Shown here in pieces: positions 14,105-14,265 of a DNA stretch of 14,265 nt (positions are counted from its first letter, which is position 1; every line of letters starts with the position of its first letter). The stretch lies in the NCBI GenBank assembly GCA_905197585.1, contig CAJJZO010000025.1, positions 1-14,265 on the forward strand, in the 5' to 3' direction. This DNA comes from an uncultured Collinsella sp. Lineage in GTDB: Bacteria; Actinomycetota; Coriobacteriia; Coriobacteriales; Coriobacteriaceae. Position numbers and translations under genes: made by a program. Under the pieces are notes generated by a model. The model ran no database searches, was not told the DNA's origin, and worked only from the letters and a program-made list of their open reading frames with translations.

Positions 14105-14144
14105 GCCCGGTCGGCAGCTTCTGCGGCTGCTGACCGGGCTTTTT
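14105..14144 (+). terminator. Intrinsic terminator of the OPT gene
   Basis: Arms of 14 bases (14105-14118 and 14126-14139) pair completely on the plus strand with one G-U, around a 7-base loop, and TTTTT (14140-14144) follows directly. It begins about 40 bases after the stop codon. Confidence 0.95.
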
Positions 14145-14200
14145 GATACCAACGCAAAGAAAGGCCGGCGCGCGGGGGTTTGCAACGCCCCCGCCCTTTA

Positions 14201-14264
14201 GGTTTGGGTACACCCCCGGGCCGCCAAGAAATTTAATTTGTTGGCGAAAAAAACCACCCAAACC
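14201..14264. repeat. Nested inverted repeats at the window end
   Basis: Outer arms GGTTTGGGT (14201-14209) and ACCCAAACC (14256-14264) are perfect. They enclose CGCCAA (14222-14227) and TTGGCG (14241-14246), with AAATT/AATTT inside. A further hairpin, GCGGGGG/CCCCCGC, lies at 14172-14194. No gene is apparent from 14064 to the end. The base composition is unlike the rest of the window. Confidence 0.6.
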
Positions 14265-14265
14265 C

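Overview
The window reads as a stretch of chromosome from a high-GC anaerobic gut actinobacterium, most likely class Coriobacteriia and Collinsella-like. This is an inference from gene content (an Asp23/AmaP/DUF2273 operon of Gram-positive type, Lgt, a type III pantothenate kinase, a DUF6020-type membrane protein), from GC-rich codon use and from strong AGGAGG-type ribosome binding sites. No rRNA, tRNA, CRISPR array, transposase or phage gene was seen.

Layout. A partial plus-strand gene ends at 166 and faces a long minus-strand block (273-12048). Reading that block in its own direction of transcription, from right to left: coaX (type III pantothenate kinase), a dCMP deaminase, a NifU-like Fe-S scaffold, lgt, a large DUF6020-like membrane protein, a YebC/PmpR-family protein, the envelope-stress operon amaP-DUF2273-asp23, a YitT-family membrane protein, a zinc-ribbon polytopic membrane protein with an Ala-Pro tail, and a two-gene unit of a zinc-ribbon DUF4234 protein followed by a DUF2752 protein. 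The last gene, an OPT-family transporter at 12360-14063, is on the plus strand and divergent from coaX. It is followed by a clear intrinsic terminator.

Functions. Most genes are housekeeping or envelope related: lipoprotein maturation (Lgt), CoA synthesis (CoaX), pyrimidine nucleotide supply (dCMP deaminase), Fe-S assembly (NifU-like) and translation or regulation (YebC). AmaP, DUF2273 and Asp23 form the known membrane-anchored Asp23 module. The cluster at the left end (two zinc-ribbon membrane proteins plus DUF2752) has no known function.

The most unusual signal is in the intergenic DNA. At least seven short palindromes share a constant core, GGGAC(A/G)GG, flanked by inverted arms. The arm sequence differs between subfamilies, but the two arms of each copy remain complementary. 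Three copies sit 0-5 bases after stop codons (asp23, the DUF6020 gene, lgt). The largest, between coaX and the OPT gene, contains a perfect 36-bp inverted repeat nested in a second pair of inverted repeats. They resemble REP/BIME-type elements in size and placement, but no mobilising gene is visible here.
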